NCBI RefSeq assembly: GCF_900090245.1
Contig: NZ_FMDN01000012.1
Location: forward strand, 62,001-126,000
Source: Micromonospora halophytica
Lineage (GTDB): Bacteria > Actinomycetota > Actinomycetes > Mycobacteriales > Micromonosporaceae
DNA: 64,000 nucleotides
Reading direction: 5' to 3'
Part shown: positions 9,085-21,000 of the stretch, piece by piece
Layout: every line of letters begins with the position of its first letter
How positions within the stretch are numbered: position 1 is the stretch's first letter
Position numbers and translations under genes: made by a program
The notes under the pieces: model-generated
What the model was told of the DNA's origin: nothing
The model's input: only the letters and a program-made list of their open reading frames with translations
The model's database searches: none

Positions 9085-12000
9085 GTGAGCAACGAGGACG
9101 AGAAGTACGTCGAGTACCTGAAGCGTACGACCTCGGAGCTGCGGCGCACCCGGCGACGGCTGCGGGAGCTGGAGGCCAAGGACGTCGAGCCCGTCGCCAT
9201 CGTGGCGATGAGCTGCCGCTACCCGGGCGGGGTCTCCTCCCCCGAGCAGCTGTGGGACCTGGTGCGTGACGGCGGGGACGGCATCGGCCCGTTCCCCGCC
9301 GACCGGGGCTGGGACCTCGACCGGCTGTTCCACCCCGACCCCGACCACCCGGGCACCAGCTACGTCCGTGAAGGCGGCTTCGTCTACGACGCCGCCGACT
9401 TCGACCCCGACCTGTTCGGGATCAGCCCGCGCGAGGCCCTGGCCATGGACCCGCAGCAGCGGCTGCTGCTGGAGACGTCGTGGGAGGCGTTCGAACGGGC
9501 CGGCCTGCCGCTGGCGACCGTGCGGGGCAGCCGTACCGGGGTGTTCGTCGGTGCGGCGTCGCACGGCTACGACGGTGTCATGGCCCAGGCCGAGAACGGC
9601 GAGGGTCACCTGCTCACCGGCAACGCCACCAGTGTCATCTCCGGCCGGGTCGCGTACACCCTCGGTCTGGAGGGGCCGGCGGTCACCGTGGACACCGCCT
9701 GCTCGTCGTCGCTGGTCGCGATCCACCTCGCCGCGCAGGCGCTGCGCAACGGCGACTGCGAGCTGGCCCTCGCCGGTGGCGTGACGGTGATGCCCACCCC
9801 GGCGGTCTTCGTCGGTTTCAGCCGCCAGCGCGGCCTCGCCGCTGACGGCCGGTGCAAGGCGTTCGCCGCCGCCGCCGACGGCACCTCCTGGTCCGAGGGG
9901 ATCGGGATGCTGCTGCTCACCCGCCTCTCCGACGCCCACCGCCACGGCTACCCGGTCCTCGCCGTCGTACGGGGCAGCGCCGTCAACCAGGACGGCGCGT
10001 CGAACGGGCTCAGCGCCCCCCACGGCCCCTCCCAGGTCCGCGTCATCCGGCAGGCGCTCGCCAACGCCCGGCTCACCCCTGAGCAGGTCGACGTGGTGGA
10101 GGCGCACGGCACCGGCACCCGGCTCGGCGACCCGATCGAGGCGCAGGCGCTGCTCGCCACGTACGGGCAGGAGCGGGGCGAGGCCGCGCCGCTGCTGCTC
10201 GGCTCGGTCAAGTCGAACATCGGCCACACCCAGGCCGCCGCCGGGGTCGCCGGGGTGATCAAGATGGTGCAGGCGATCCGGCACGGGATCGTCCCGCCCA
10301 CGCTGCACGTGGACCAGCCGTCCCCGCACATCGACTGGGACGCGGGCGCGGTCCGCCTCGCCACCGGGGCCACGCCGTGGCCGGCCGTGGACCGGCCCCG
10401 CCGGGCGGCGGTGTCGTCGTTCGGTGTCTCCGGCACCAACGCGCACACCATCATCGAGCAGGCGCCCACCCCCGAGCAGGCCGAGGCCGCGCCGGCCCCC
10501 ACCGCCGACCGCCCGGTCGTGCCGGTGCTGCTCTCCGCCCGTACCGACGCCGCGCTCGCCGCGCAGGCCGGTCGCTGGGCGGCCTGGCTGGACGCCGACA
10601 CCGACCTGCGCCCGCTCGACGTGGCGTACTCCTCGGTCGCCTCCCGGGCCGTCCTGGACAGCCGTGCCGTGGTGACCGCCGCCGGCCGGGACGACCTGGT
10701 GGCCGGGCTCCGCGCCCTGGCCACCGGCGCTGCGGCGGGCAACGTCCACGCCGGTGCGGGCGCGACGCACGGCCAGCTCGCGGTGCTCTTCTCCGGTCAG
10801 GGTGCGCAGCGTGCCGGCATGGGCCGGGAGCTGTACGACGTCTTCCCGGTGTTCGCCGCCGCGTTGGACGAGGTGTGTGCCCAGCTGGACCAGGCGTTGC
10901 CGCGTCCGTTGCGGGAGGTGCTGTTCGCTGCGGAGGGCTCGCCGGAGGCGGGGCTGCTGGATCAGACGGTGTTCACCCAGGCCGGTCTGTTCGCGGTCGA
11001 GGTGGCGTTGTTCCGTCTGGTGGAGTCGTTCGGTGTGGTGCCGGACTTCGTCGGTGGGCATTCGGTCGGGGAGATCACGGCTGCGTATGTGGCGGGGGTG
11101 TTGTCGCTGGAGCACGCGTGTGCCCTGGTGGCGGCGCGGGGTCGGCTGATGCAGGCGCTGCCGGCCGGTGGTGGGATGCTGGCGGTCAACGCGCCCGAGT
11201 CCGAGGTGGCGGCCGTTCTCGACGGGCTGGCCGACGTGGGTGTCGCGGCCGTCAACGGCCCGACCTCGGTGGTGGTGTCCGGCGCGGTCGACGCCCTCGA
11301 CGAGGTGGAGCGGGTCTGGCGGGGCCGGGGTGTGCGGACCCGTCGGCTGGCGGTCAGCCACGCGTTCCACAGTCCGCTGATGGAGCCGATGCTCGCCAAG
11401 TTCCGGGCGGTGGTGGAGAGGCTGACCTTCTCCGCGCCCACGGTGCCGGTTGTGTCGAACCTGACCGGTGCGCTCGCGGACCCTGACGAGATTCGCACGG
11501 CCGGCTACTGGGTGCGGCACGTCCGCGAGGCCGTCCGGTACGCCGACGGGATCAGCGCGTTGCGGGCGGCCGGGGTGGACACGTTCGTGGAGATCGGTCC
11601 GCAGAGTGTGCTGACCGCGATGACCGCCGACGTGCTGCCCGGCGACGAGGGTGTGCTCGCGGTCGCGGTCCAGCGCAAGGACCGGCCGGAGGCCGTCGCG
11701 CTGCTCGCCGGCCTGGCCGGGCTGCACGTGCACGGTGTCGCCGTCACCTGGCAGCCCTGGTTCGCCGACACCGGCGCGCAGCGGGTCGACCTGCCCACGT
11801 ACGCCTTCCAGCACCAGCGGTACTGGCCCGACGGTCCCACCGTGGCCGACACGCAGGTGGACGGCGCCGAGGGTGACTTCTGGGCCGCCGTGGAACGCGG
11901 CGACCTGACCGAGGTCGCCGCCCACCTCGCCGTGCAGGACGACCCGGCCGCCGTCGAGGCCCTCGCGCCCGCAGTGCCCGTGCTGTCCTCGTGGCGTCGG

Positions 12001-15000
12001 GCCCGGCTGCGCGACGCCGTGGTGGACGGCTGGTCGTACCGGATCGACTGGGAACCGGTCCGCCCCGCTCCCGCGCCGAACCTCACCGGCCGCTGGCTGG
12101 TCGTCACCACCGGCGGTGACGCTCCCGACCCGGCGGAGGTGCTGACCCGCGCGGGCGTGCCGGTCGACCGCCTCGCCGTCCGCCCCGACACCGGGCGGTC
12201 CGAACTGGCCGAGGCGCTGCGGCAGCACGGGGAGCAGGGCTGGGCCGGGGTGCTCTGCGTCCTGCCCGAGCGGGACCGGCCGCTGCCGGACGCCCCCGCG
12301 GTGCCCGCCGGCACGGCCCTGCTGCTCACCCTCACCCAGGCGCTGGCCGACACCGGCCTGCCCGGCCGGCTCTGGTGCCTCACCCGGGGCGCCGTCTGCG
12401 TCGGCGGCGGCGAGACCCTCACCGATCCCTCGTCGGCGGCGGCCTGGGGCCTCGGCCGGGTGATCGCCCTCGAGCAGCCCGACCGCTGGGGCGGCCTGAT
12501 CGACCTGCCCGCCCGCACCGGCGACGCCACCGGCACCGGCACCGGATCGCCCGCCGCACAGGCGGACCCCACCACGGAGCCTGCCGACCTGGCCGTCGCG
12601 CCGGTCGCCGCCGGCGGGACGGCCCGGCTCGACCGGGTCACCGGGGACGCGTTGCTCGCCGTGCTCGCCGACGGCGGCCACGACCAGGTGGCGATCCGCC
12701 CGCAGGGCGTCTTCGGTCGCCGTCTGGTGGCCGCCGTCCCGCCGGCCGGGTCGGGTTGGCGGCCGTCGGGCACGGTGCTGGTGACCGGTGGTACCGGTGC
12801 GTTGGGCGGGCACGTGGCCCGCTGGCTGCTGGCGAACGGGGCCGCCGAGGTGGTGCTCGTCTCGCGGCGTGGCCCGGACGCACCGGGCGCGGTGGAGTTG
12901 GCCGGGGAGTTGGGCTCCTCGGCCCGGATCGTCGCCTGCGACGTCACCGACGCCGGGGCCGTCGCCGCGCTGGTCGCCGGTCTGCCCGCGCTCACCGCCG
13001 TCGTGCACACCGCCGGGATCGTCGACGACGGCGTGCTCGACCGCCTCGACCTCGCCCGGATGCAGGCCGTCCTGGACGGCAAGGTCCGCGCCGCGCGGGT
13101 GCTGCACGAGGCCACCGCCGGCCGGGACCTCGACGCGTTCGTGCTCTTCTCCTCCCTCGCCGGCGTCGTCGGCAGCGCCGGGCAGGGCAACTACGCGGCG
13201 GCCAACGCCTACCTCGACGCGTTCGCCACCTGGCGGCGTGGCCAGGGACTGCCCGCCACCGCCGTCGCCTGGGGCGCCTGGGCCGCCGACGGCATGGCCG
13301 CCGCCACCGCCGCGCTGACCGCCCGGCTGATCCGCGGCGGCATCAACCCGCTGCCCGCCGCCGAGGCGGTCACCGCCCTCGGGCGTCTCGTCAACACCGC
13401 CGCGCCGGCGGTCACCGTCGCCGATGTCGACTGGGGACGCCTCGCCGCCTCCTGGGGCCGGACGGACCCGCTCATCGCCGCCCTGCCCGGGGTGCCCGCG
13501 GTGCCCGCCGGCGGTGTCCGCGCCGTGGTCGTCGGGCGGTCCCTGCCGCAGCTCACCGAACTGGTCCGGACCCAGGCCGCCGTGGTGCTCGGCTACCCGG
13601 CCGGCCAGCCGCTGCCCGAGCGGACCTTCCGCGACCTCGGCTTCGACTCGCTCACCGCCGTCGAGCTGCGCAACCGGCTGGCCGCCGAGACGGGCATGAC
13701 CCTGCCCGCCACCCTCGCCTTCGACCACCCGACGGTCGCCGAACTCGCCGCCCACCTGCACGGCCTCACCGCCGGCCACACCACCGGCGAGGTCGTCGCC
13801 GACGGTGCCGACCTGCGCCGTGAACCCGTCGCCATCGTCGCGATGAGCTGCCGCTTCCCCGGCGGTGTCGCCTCGCCCGAGCAGCTGTGGGACCTCGTCG
13901 CCGGGGGCACCGACGCGATGACCCTGATGCCCGGCGAACGCGGCTGGAACATCGCCGAGCTGTACCACCCCGACCCCGAACACCTCGGCACCAGCTACGT
14001 GCGGGAAGGCGGATTCGTCGCCGGGGCCGGCGAGTTCGACCCCGCGTTCTTCGGCATCAGCCCACGCGAGGCCCTCGCCATGGACCCGCAGCAGCGGCTG
14101 CTGCTGGAGGCCACCTGGGAGGCGTTCGAGCGGGCCCGGATCGACCCGACCGCGCTGCGCGGCAGCCGCACCGGCGTGTACGTCGGCACCAACGGCCAGG
14201 ACTACGGCTCGCTGCTGATGGCCGCCGGGGACGTCGACGAGAACTACCTCGCCACCGGCACCTCCGCCAGCGTCATCTCCGGGCGGCTGGCGTACACCTT
14301 CGGGCTGCACGGCCCGGCCGTCACCGTCGACACCGCATGCTCGTCGTCGCTGGTCGCGCTGCACCTCGCCGCGCAGGCCCTGCAGGCGGGGGAGTGCGAC
14401 CTCGCCCTCGCCGGCGGCGCCACCGTCATGGCCACCCCCGGCATCTTCGTCGGCTTCTCCCGCCAGCGCGGTCTCGCCGCCGACGGCCGGTGCAAGCCGT
14501 TCGCCGGGGCCGCCGACGGCACCGGCTGGGGCGAGGGCGTCGGACTGCTGGTCCTCCAGCGCCTCTCCGACGCCCGGCGCGACGGCAACCCCGTCCTCGC
14601 CGTCGTGCGCGGCAGCGCCGTCAACCAGGACGGCGCGTCCAACGGCCTCACCGCCCCCAACGGGCCCGCCCAGCAGCGGGTCATCCGCCAAGCCCTCGCC
14701 AACGCCCGGCTCACCCCCGCCGACGTGGACGCCGTCGAGGCGCACGGCACCGGCACCACCCTCGGCGACCCCATCGAGGCGCAGGCCCTCATCGCCACGT
14801 ACGGGCAGGACCGGCCGGCCGACCGTCCGCTCTGGCTCGGGTCGATCAAGTCGAACATCGGCCACACCCAGGCCGCCGCCGGTGTCGCCGGGATCATCAA
14901 GATGGTCCTCGCCATGCGGCACGGGGTGCTGCCGCCCACCCTGCACGTCGACGAGCCCACCCCGCACGTCGACTGGTCCGCCGGCAGCGTCGCGCTGCTC

Positions 15001-18000
15001 ACCGAGGCCCGCCCCTGGGAGCCGGTCGACGGTGTCCGGCGCGCCGGAGTCTCCTCCTTCGGCATCAGCGGCACCAACGTGCACACCATCCTCGAACACG
15101 TTGCCGAACCGGAGCCGGTCGCCCCGGCCGCCGACGGGCCGGTCGGCGAGCTGCCGTGGGTGCTCTCCGGACGTACCGCCGGGGCGCTGGCCGCCCGTGC
15201 CCGCGACCTGCGCGCCCACCTCGACACCGTCACCGACGCCGGGCTGCCCGACGTCGGCTGGTCGCTGGTCGCCACCCGGGCGTCGCACGACCACCGGGCC
15301 GTCGTCCTCGCCGCCGACCGCGCCGGGCTGACCGCCGCGCTGGACGCGCTCGCCGACGGCCGGCCCGCCCCCGACACCGTCACCGGCGCCGCCGGTACGG
15401 CCGGTGAGGTGGCGTTCGTCTTCCCCGGCCAGGGTTCCCAGTGGATCGGCATGGCCGCCGAACTCCTCGACACCGCCCCGATCTTCGCCGACACCTTCGC
15501 CGCCTGCGCCGAGGCGCTGCGCCCGTACGTCGACTGGTCGCCGACCGACGTGGTCCGCGGCGTGCCCGACGCGCCCTCCCTGGAACGGGTCGACGTCGTA
15601 CAGCCCACCCTGTTCGCGGTCGGGGTCTCCCTCGCCGCGCTCTGGCAGTCGTACGGGGTGCGCCCGACCGCCGTCATCGGCCACTCCCAGGGCGAGATCG
15701 CCGCCGCGTACGTCGCCGGGGCGCTCACCCTCGACGACGCGGCGGCCGTGGTCGCCCTGCGCAGCCGGATCATCGCCGACATCGCCGGGGACGGCGGCAT
15801 GGTCTCGGTCGCCACCACCGCCGACGAGGCCACCGCCACGATCGCCCGGTGGGACGGGCGGGTCGCCCTCGCCGCCGTCAACGGCCCCACCTCCGTCGTC
15901 GTCTCCGGCGACGGCGCCGCCCTCGACGAACTCGTCGCCCACTACGAGTCCCGCGACGTGCGGGTGCGCCGGATCCCCGTCGACTACGCCTCCCACTCCG
16001 CCCACGTCGAGCCGCTGGCCGACCAACTGCGGGAACTGCTCGCCGGGCTCCGCCCGCGTACCAGCGAGATCCGGTTCCGGTCCACCGTGGAGGGCGACTG
16101 GCTCGACACCGCCGGCCTCGACGCCGACTACTGGTACCGCAACCTGCGGCAGACGGTTCGCTTCGACGACGCCGTGCGCAGCCTCGTCACCGCCGGCTAC
16201 CAGACGTTCATCGAGGTCAGTGCCCACCCGGTGCTCACGATGGCGGTGCAGGAGAGTGTCGAGCTGGCCGCCGCCGACCCGGGCACGGTCACCGTCACCG
16301 GCACGCTGCGCCGCGACGACGGCGGCCTCGGCCGGTTCCACCGCGCCCTCGCCGAGGTGCACACCGGGGGTACGCCCGTCGACTGGCGGCCCGCGTTCGC
16401 CGGCATCACCGCGCACCGCCGTGACCTGCCCACGTACCCGTTCCAGCGGCAGGTCTACTGGCCGCAGCCGTCCGCCGCCCCGACCGCCCCGAGCGCCGCA
16501 CCCGCCGCCGACGACGAGGTCGACGCCCGGTTCTGGGCCGCCGTCGAGGCCGAGGACCTCACCGCGCTCACCGCCGAACTGGCCGACGCGGCCGACACCG
16601 TGCCCGAGGCCGCGTTCGCCGATGTGCTGCCCGCCCTCGCCGCCTGGCGACGCCGGCACCGCGACCAGGCCACCGTCGACTCGTGGCGCTACCGCGACGG
16701 CTGGCTGCCCGTCGCCGCGGACAGCGCCGAAGAGCCCGCCGTCACCGGCGCCTGGTGGCTGGTCACCGGCCCCGACGACACCGGCGCCGCCCAGGCCGCG
16801 TTCACCCGGGCCGCCCTCGAACGGCACGGCGCCACCGTCGTACCCGTGGCGCTGGACGCCGAGCGGACGGACCGGGACGCCCTCGCGGCCCGGCTGCGCG
16901 ACCTCGCCGCGACCGGACCGGCCGCCGGGATCGTGTCCCTGCTCGCCCTCGACGAGACGCCCACGCCGGAGCACCGGCACGTGCCGGTCGGTTTCGCCGG
17001 CACCGTCACCCTCGTCCAGGCCCTCGGCGACGCCGGGCTGCGCGCCCCGCTGTGGACGCTGACCCGGGGCGCCGTCTCCACCGACGCCGCCGACCCGCTG
17101 CCGCACCCGATGCAGCAGCTCGCCTGGGGCTTCGGCCGGGTCGCCGCCCTGGAGCACCCGGACCGCTGGGGCGGCCTGGTCGACCTGCCCGACGACCTGG
17201 ACGACGTCGCCGGCCGCCGCCTCGTCCGCGTCCTCGCCGGCACCGACTCCGAGGACCAGGTGGCGCTGCGCCGGGCCGGGGCGTTCGGCCGGCGGCTGCT
17301 GCGTGCCCCGCTCGGCGACGCCCCCGCCACCCGTACCTGGCGGCCCTCCGGCAGCGTCCTGGTTACCGGCGGCACCGGCGCCCTCGGCGGGCACATGGCC
17401 CGCTGGCTCGCCGCCAACGGCGCGGCACACCTCGTGCTGCTCAGCCGGCGGGGTCGGCAGGCCGAGGGGATCGGCGAGCTGGAGGCCGAACTCGTCGGCC
17501 TCGGCGCGCGGGTCACCGTGGCCGCCTGCGACGCCGCCGACCGGGCGGCGCTGGCCGCCGTCATCGCCGACCTGCCCGCCGAGCACCCGCTCACCGCCGT
17601 CGTGCACACCGCCGCGGTCCTCGACGACTCGGTGATCAACTCGCTCACCCTCGACCAGGTCGACTACGCCCTCGGCGCCAAGGTCACCGCCGCGCTGCAC
17701 CTGCACGAGCTGACCCGCGACCACGACCTCGACGCGTTCGTCCTCTTCTCCTCCATGGCCGGCACCGTCGGCAGCTCCGGCGTCGGCAACTACGCCCCCG
17801 GCAACGCGTACCTCAACGCGCTCGCCGAGCACCGTCGCGACCTGGGCCTGCCCGCCACCTCCATCGGCTGGGGCGCCTGGGGTGGCGGCGGCATGGCCGA
17901 GGGCGAGTTCGGCCAGATGCTGCACCGGCACGGCGCGCCCGAGATGCACCCGAGGCTCGCCGTCACCGCGCTGCACCAGGCCGTCGAGCACGACGAGACG

Positions 18001-21000
18001 TTCCTGACCATCTCCCACATCGCCTGGGACCGGTTCTACGTCGCGTTCACCGCCACCCGCCCCGGGCCGCTGATCGCCGAGATCCCCGAGGCGCAGCGGC
18101 TCGCCGCCACCAAGGGCCTCGACCGGGCGGAGGAGACCGACGAGTCGAGCCCCGCCGCCGGGTTCGCCCGGATGAGCGCCGCCGAGCGGCAGCAGGCGCT
18201 GCTCGACCTGGTCCGTGACCAGGCGGCCACCGTCCTCAAGTACGCCGGTGGTCAGGCCGTCGACCCGCACCACGCGTTCCGGGACCTCGGCTTCGACTCG
18301 GTGACCGCCGTGGAACTGCGTAACCGGCTCGCCACCGCCACCGGGCTGCGGCTGCCGGTGACCCTGGTCTTCGACTACCCCACCCCGACCGTCCTCGCCC
18401 GGCACCTGCACCAGGAACTGGGCGGCGGGGCCGAGGCGGCGGTGCAGGCCGCCCCCGTCACCCTCGGCGACGACGAGCCTGTCGCCATCGTCGCCATGGC
18501 CTGCCGGTTCCCCGGTGGCGCCACCGACCCCGAACGGTTCTGGCAGATGCTCGCCGCCGGCCGGGACGCCGTGTCGGACCTGCCCGGCGACCGGGGTTGG
18601 GACATCGACCGGTTGTACGACCCCGACCCCTATTCCTCCGGCACCTCCTACGTCCGCAGCGGCGCCTTCCTCTACGAGGCCGCCGACTTCGATGCCGGAT
18701 TCTTCGGGATTTCCCCCCGTGAGGCCCTCGCCATGGACCCGCAGCAGCGGTTGCTGCTGGAGACCTCGTGGGAAGCGGTGGAGCGGGCAGGGGTTGACCC
18801 GGGGATGTTGCGGGGTTCGCGAACAGGGGTGTTCGTGGGCACCAACGGCCAGGACTATGGGGCCTTGTTGATGGTCTCGGGCGATGAGGTGGAGGGGTTC
18901 GCCGGGACGGGGAACGCGGCGAGCGTGGTGTCGGGTCGGGTGTCGTATGCGTTGGGGTTGGAGGGGCCTGCGGTGTCGGTGGACACGGCCTGTTCGTCTT
19001 CCCTCGTCGCGTTGCACCTGGCGGTGCAGTCGCTGCGGCGGGGCGAATGCGACCTCGCCCTCGCCGGTGGGGTGACGGTGATGGCGACACCTGGACTGTT
19101 CGTGGAGTTCTCCCGGCAGCGGGGACTGGCCGCCGACGGCCGGTGCAAGGCGTTCGCGGCCGGTGCCGACGGCACGGGCTGGGGCGAGGGCGCCGGCGTG
19201 CTCCTCGTCGAGCGGCTGTCGGACGCCCGCCGCAACGGCCACCAGGTCCTGGCGATCGTGCGGGGCAGCGCCGTCAACCAGGACGGCGCGTCCAACGGGC
19301 TGACCGCCCCGAACGGCCCCTCCCAGCAGCGGGTGATCCGGCAGGCCCTCGCGAGCGCCCGCCTTACGGCGGCGGACGTCGACGTGGTCGAGGCGCACGG
19401 CACCGGCACCACGCTCGGCGACCCGATCGAGGCGCAGGCGCTCCTGGCCACCTACGGGCAGGAGCGTACGGAGCCGCTGCTGCTCGGCTCGGTGAAGTCG
19501 AACATCGGGCACACCCAGGCCGCGGCCGGCGTCGCCGGAGTGATCAAGATGGTGCTCGCCATGCAGGAGGGCGTCGTCCCGGCGACCCTGCACGTCGACG
19601 AGCCGTCGCCGCACATCGACTGGTCGGCCGGGGCGGTGGAACTGGCCACCGAGGCGCGGCCCTGGCCCGGCACCGACCGGAGCCGACGCGCGGCCATCTC
19701 CTCGTTCGGCATCTCCGGCACCAACGCGCACATCATCATCGAGCAGCCCGACGACCTACCCCCCACCCGCCCCGGGGCCGAGGACGACCGGAACCCCGGC
19801 CTGCTCGCCTCCGCGGCGACGCTCTGGCCGGTGTCGGCGCGGTCGAAGGCCGCCCTCGCCGGCCAGGCCGCCCGGCTCGCGCGGCACCTGCGGGAGCACG
19901 GCGACCTGGATCCGACCGTGGTCGCCTGGTCGCTGCTGACCACCCGGTCGACGTTCGACCACCGGGCCGCCGTCGTCGGCGCCGACGTCGACGAGCTGCT
20001 GTCCGGCCTGGACGCCCTCGCGGCCGGCGCGCCGGCGGGCAATGTGGTGTCCGGTGTGGCATCGAACCAGGGTGCGGGTCCGGTGTTCGTGTTCCCGGGT
20101 CAGGGGGCGCAGTCGGCGGGGATGGCGGCCGGTCTGGTCGGTCGGACTCCGGTGTTCGACGCGAAGCTGGCCGACTGCCAGCGGGCCCTGGCGCCCTACC
20201 TGGATGTGGATCTCGTCTCGGTGCTCACCGGTGAGGACGAGTCGTGGCTGGAGCGGGTGGAGGTCGTGCAGCCCGTGCTGTGGGCTGTCGGTATCGCTCT
20301 GGCCGCGGTGTGGCAGCACGTTGGTGTGGTGCCGCAGGCGGTGATCGGTCATTCGCAGGGTGAGATCGGCGCGGCCTGTGTCGCGGGGATCCTGACCTTG
20401 GAGGATGCGGCGAAGACGGTGGCTCTGCGGTCGCGGGCCCTGGCGGTGTTGCGGGGTACGGGCACGATGGCCTCGATCGACCTGCCCGCCGACGCGGTCG
20501 CCGAGCGGCTGCCGGCGTTCGAGGGCGTCGGTGTGGCCGCCGTCAACGGCCCGTCGACCGTGGTCGTCTCCGGCCCGCCGCAGCCGGTGGCCGACCTGGT
20601 GGACGCCTGCCAGGCCGACGGCATCCGCGCCCGGCTGATCCCCGTCGACTACGCCTCGCACTCCGCCGCCGTGCAGGACGTCGCCGAACAGCTCCGCTCA
20701 GATCTGGCGGACGTCGCCCCGCAGCCCGGCCACACCCGCCTGGTGTCCACGTTGACGGGGGAGTGGGTCGACCCGGCGTCGATGAGCGCCGACTACTGGT
20801 ACGACAACCTGCGTCAGACGGTGCAGTTCGACGCGGCGGTGCGGGTGGCGGTCGCCGCGGGGCATCGTACGTTCGTGGAGATCAGCCCGCATCCGGTGTT
20901 GACGATGCCGGTGACGGCGATCCTGGACGACACCGACACCAGCGGGCACACCCTGGGCAGTCTGCGTCGGGGTGACGACGACGCGACCCGGTTGCTGACC

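Noticed and set aside
8905..19731. A 3608-codon open frame on the - strand
   Set aside because: Same shadow effect opposite gene 2; no recognisable domain in the translation.
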